Source: an uncultured Bacteroidia bacterium (GTDB taxonomy: Bacteria; Bacteroidota; Bacteroidia; Bacteroidales; F082). From it: DNA of 51,718 bases. The notes beneath the pieces are model-generated. The model saw only the letters and a list, made by a program, of their open reading frames with translations, made no database searches and was not told the origin of the DNA. The stretch covers positions 1 to 51,718 of the forward strand of contig CADAVB010000006.1 in the NCBI GenBank assembly GCA_902791165.1. The letters are read 5' to 3'. Positions 49,646 to 51,718 of this stretch are shown one piece after another; within the stretch, counting starts at the first letter, position 1; the number at the start of each line of letters is the position of its first letter. Made by a program: the position numbers and the translations under genes.

Positions 49646-50589
49646 GCTATCCTTGGGGTGATAACAGACGTTTCAACAGCTACAGCAACTACTTCACGAA
49701 GCAGTTTGGCGGTCGCGTGCAGAAAATCAGCATCGACGCGGGCTTCAGCTGTCCCAACCGCGATGGGAGAATCAGCACGGGAGGTTGCAGTTTTTGCAGC
49801 AATGCGGCTTTCAATCCTTCCTACTGCCAACCTGAGAAAAGCATCAGACAACAGATCGAGGAAGGCATTAAGTTCCACCAAAGGCGCTATCGAAGGGCGA
49901 ACCAGTATCTCGCTTATTTTCAGCCATTTTCAAACACCTACAAGCCATTGGCGGAGCTAAAAAGGATTTATTCAGAGGCTTTGGAAGTGCCCTCAATCCT
50001 GGGCATTGTCATCGGCACGCGCCCCGATTTGATTGATGAGGCTATCTTGCAGCACCTCAACGAGATACAGAAAACGCATTACGTCATGCTAGAATACGGT
50101 GTGGAGAGCGTTTACGACGAAACCCTTCGCTGCGTCAATCGCGGCCACAATTTCGCCACAGCGGAACGCGCCATCCGCATGACCGCCGACTACAGCATCC
50201 CCTGTGGCGCGCACTTCATTTTCGGTCTGCCCGGCGAAACCAAAGCCATGATGCTTGATGCCGCCGAAATTATTTCGAAATTGCCTTTGACCACAGTCAA
50301 GTTCCACCAGCTACAAATCTTCAAAGGAACGAAGATGGCAGAGGAATACCAGCAGCATCCCGAAGCGTTTCATCTCTTTGACTTAGATGAATATATCGAT
50401 TTCGTCATCGACTTTGTCGAACGACTAAACCCCACCATCGTCATTGAGCGCTTTGCGGGCGAAGTGCCACCGCGCTACCTCGTCAGCGAGCCTTGGATGA
50501 AGCTGCGCTACGACGCTGTTTTGAGCCGCATCGAGAAGCGGATGGAAGAACGCGGGAGTTGGCAGGGACGGTTGTATCTCGAGAAATGA
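49642..50589 (+). CDS. TIGR01212 (YhcC-like) radical SAM protein
   Basis: A 315-residue radical SAM protein. The iron-sulfur cysteines are in the N-terminal segment DAGFSCPNRDG followed by TGGCSFCSN, the spaced CPNR...CxFC pattern of the YhcC/TIGR01212 group rather than a simple CxxxCxxC. Also present are MLEYGVESVYDETLRCVNRGH, CGAHFIFGLPGE and FHQLQIFKGTKMAEEY. Its substrate is not firmly established. It is translationally coupled to the di-haem gene but is a widespread stand-alone protein, so a role in copper maturation is not implied. Confidence 0.88.
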   Translation: MSYPWGDNRRFNSYSNYFTKQFGGRVQKISIDAGFSCPNRDGRISTGGCSFCSNAAFNPSYCQPEKSIRQQIEEGIKFHQRRYRRANQYLAYFQPFSNTYKPLAELKRIYSEALEVPSILGIVIGTRPDLIDEAILQHLNEIQKTHYVMLEYGVESVYDETLRCVNRGHNFATAERAIRMTADYSIPCGAHFIFGLPGETKAMMLDAAEIISKLPLTTVKFHQLQIFKGTKMAEEYQQHPEAFHLFDLDEYIDFVIDFVERLNPTIVIERFAGEVPPRYLVSEPWMKLRYDAVLSRIEKRMEERGSWQGRLYLEK

Positions 50590-50590
50590 C

Positions 50591-50598
50591 TATCTTTG
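50591..50598 (+). promoter_or_regulatory. Bacteroidota -7 promoter element for the TrmH-family gene
   Basis: TATCTTTG starts two bases after the radical SAM stop codon, 17 bases before the next ATG. Confidence 0.65.
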
Positions 50599-50614
50599 CA
50601 GCCAAAATCCGACC

Positions 50615-51139
50615 ATGAGTTACCTGAAATCAAACGACCTGTTTGCGCACACTGAGCCTGAAAGCCTTTACAGTCGCATCCCGCGCCCGATGGTCATTGC
50701 CGACCACCTGATGACGCCCGACAACATCGGCGCGATGATTCGTTTGGCCGACAATATCGGAGCCACGGAGGTTTGTTTCTTGGGCAACGAGGACGAACAC
50801 AGCCTCGGCAAGGTGCGCCGTGCCGCCGCTTCAAGCCGCGACAACATCCATTGGTATTTCACGGAAGAAACTGATTTACACAAGATTGTACCAGAAGGAA
50901 AAACCATTGTCGCCATCGAAACCGCCGACAACGCCACTTGCATCTACGACACGCAACTGCCAGAAAACGTGGCTTTTGTGGTGGGAAGCGAGCGTTTTGG
51001 CATCAGCGAAGAGGTTTTGGCGCAATGCGACAAAGTGGTTTACATCCCCGTGCCCGGCCCGACGCGCTCACTCAACGTGAGCCATGCCGCCGCCGTCGCG
51101 CTGTTTGAGTGGCAACGACAAATGAGAGGTAGGAAGTAA
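50615..51139 (+). CDS. TrmH/SpoU-family RNA 2'-O-methyltransferase
   Basis: A 174-residue SPOUT-fold methyltransferase with the three family motifs: ADHLMTPDNIGAMIRLADNIG (motif 1, shared Asn and Arg), AFVVGSERFGISEEV (motif 2) and IPVPGPTRSLNVSHAAAVALFEW (motif 3). It methylates the ribose 2'-OH of tRNA or rRNA using SAM. There is no N-terminal substrate-binding extension, as in short TrmL/TrmH-like members, so the target cannot be named. The last codons (RGRK and stop) lie in a heptanucleotide array. Confidence 0.88.
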   Translation: MSYLKSNDLFAHTEPESLYSRIPRPMVIADHLMTPDNIGAMIRLADNIGATEVCFLGNEDEHSLGKVRRAAASSRDNIHWYFTEETDLHKIVPEGKTIVAIETADNATCIYDTQLPENVAFVVGSERFGISEEVLAQCDKVVYIPVPGPTRSLNVSHAAAVALFEWQRQMRGRK

Positions 51140-51170
51140 GAAGTAGGAGGTTTGAAGTATGAAGTTGGGT
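51129..51170. repeat. Heptanucleotide repeat array at a gene junction
   Basis: Six 7-base units: GTAGGAA, GTAAGAA, GTAGGAG, GTTTGAA, GTATGAA, GTTGGGT. The array supplies the TrmH-gene stop codon (51137-51139), an AGGAGG at 51145-51150 and the ATG of the HAD gene at 51159, eight bases after that Shine-Dalgarno-like sequence. Confidence 0.75.
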
Positions 51171-51503
51171 TATAAACATCTTTTTTTCGATCTAGATAGA
51201 ACTTTGTGGGACTTTGACGCTGCGGCGGAGGTTGCCTTCGAGCGCATTTACGACAAGTACCACTTGAAAGGCCTCGGCATTCCAAGCGCGCATGAGTTCC
51301 ACGAAGTGTATCATCCTTTGAATGAGCGACTTTGGGAGCTTTACCGCGAAGAAAAAATCACCAAAGACGAGCTGAACCGCACCCGTTTCATGAAACCTTT
51401 GGAGCATTACGGCATCCATGACATTGAATTGGCCGACCACTTGAGCGAAGATTACGTCTATTGGTCGCCGCGCATCGTGAGGAAGTGCAAGACACCAAAT
51501 TGA
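51159..51503 (+). CDS. HAD hydrolase (YjjG-type), N-terminal part before an internal deletion
   Basis: About 105 residues fit the YjjG-like 5'-nucleotidase group of HAD phosphatases: HLFFDLDRTLWDFDAAAE carries the nucleophile DxD motif, followed by the helical cap (ERLWELYREEKITKDELNR, LADHLSEDYVYWSPRIV). After IV the frame reads RKCKTPN and stops. The expected ~30 residues containing motif II (the S/T-NG loop) are missing. The C-terminal part continues in another frame. The product as encoded cannot be an active phosphatase. Confidence 0.82.
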   Translation: MKLGYKHLFFDLDRTLWDFDAAAEVAFERIYDKYHLKGLGIPSAHEFHEVYHPLNERLWELYREEKITKDELNRTRFMKPLEHYGIHDIELADHLSEDYVYWSPRIVRKCKTPN

Positions 51504-51718
51504 GCCTTTCGGGAATGAAACCCTATTTTGAGACCCTGACCGTTTCAGAAGAGGTAGGCGTGAAGAAACCCAACCCCGAGATTTTCCATTACGCCTTGCG
51601 CAAAGCCAATGCCACCGCCGAGGAAAGCCTGATGATTGGTGACGAGATGGCCGTCGATATTGACGGAGCGCGCGCCGCCGGCATCGACCAAATTTTCTTC
51701 AATCCTAACGGAAAAGAG
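51479..51718 (+). pseudogene. HAD hydrolase, out-of-frame C-terminal part (runs off the window)
   Basis: The shifted frame encodes EEVQDTKLSLSGMKPYFETL, then VGVKKPNPEIFHYAL (motif III Lys) and LMIGDEMAVDIDGARAAG (motif IV acidic pair). These are the second half of the same YjjG-like enzyme, and the frame is open to the window end. Relative to the family, the core strand with motif II between the two parts is deleted. Confidence 0.82.

Overview
The window is a chromosomal segment from an uncultured Bacteroidales-type bacterium (phylum Bacteroidota). The evidence is the Bacteroidota sigma-factor promoter element TAnnTTTG ahead of many genes, type IX secretion (T9SS) substrates with C-terminal sorting domains, Bacteroidota-restricted families (DUF4301, DUF2027-Smr, PepSY-like lipoproteins), a split transketolase, and a tmRNA tag reading GENNYALAA. 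That tag is, from memory, the form reported for Porphyromonas. Base composition is near 50% GC. No phage, insertion sequence or CRISPR array was seen, and gene density is high.

Layout. 1-5 kb: a broken c-di-AMP phosphodiesterase (PgpH), a retropepsin/PDZ lipoprotein, an NlpC/P60 hydrolase and a lipoprotein with a displaced signal peptide. 5-14.8 kb: metabolism and housekeeping (pruA, fba, purB, MsbA-like exporter, pepD, rpmH), interrupted at 6.7-8.2 kb by an ATPase/nuclease-like gene bracketed by a direct repeat that contains a terminator. 14.9-26.4 kb: a surface-glycan region. It holds a minus-strand GDP-D-glycero-alpha-D-manno-heptose operon (hddA, gmhA, a gmhB-hddC fusion, a glycosyltransferase and a methyltransferase), a YfhO-type membrane protein with a glycosyltransferase, and a CDP-ribitol synthase-like fusion enzyme with a CDP-glycerol/ribitol-type phosphotransferase. 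26.5-31.6 kb: two tRNA-Leu genes, DUF4301, and a DUF456-tktN-tktC operon in which tktC is fused to a LOG-family domain. 31.7-39.6 kb: envelope and T9SS cargo genes. 39.8-46.4 kb: an NtrC-type regulator without a DNA-binding domain, tmRNA, tRNA-Arg, and a two-component system followed by a run of PepSY-like genes. 46.4-51.7 kb: DUF2027-Smr, an MbnP/MbnH-like copper-protein/di-haem-enzyme pair, a radical SAM protein, a TrmH-family methyltransferase and a broken HAD phosphatase.

The most interesting signals are these: (i) the ATPase/PD-(D/E)XK-like cassette inside a 59/62-identical direct repeat; (ii) four genes with internal deletions or frame breaks (PgpH, a lipoprotein, a PepSY repeat protein, a HAD phosphatase), which mean either genome decay or assembly error; (iii) a Gram-negative locus that appears to encode phosphoribitol and GDP-heptose chemistry side by side; (iv) the transketolase-LOG fusion; (v) an MbnP/MbnH-like pair without methanobactin genes; and (vi) degenerate heptanucleotide arrays lying across gene junctions, one of which supplies a Shine-Dalgarno-like sequence and a start codon.
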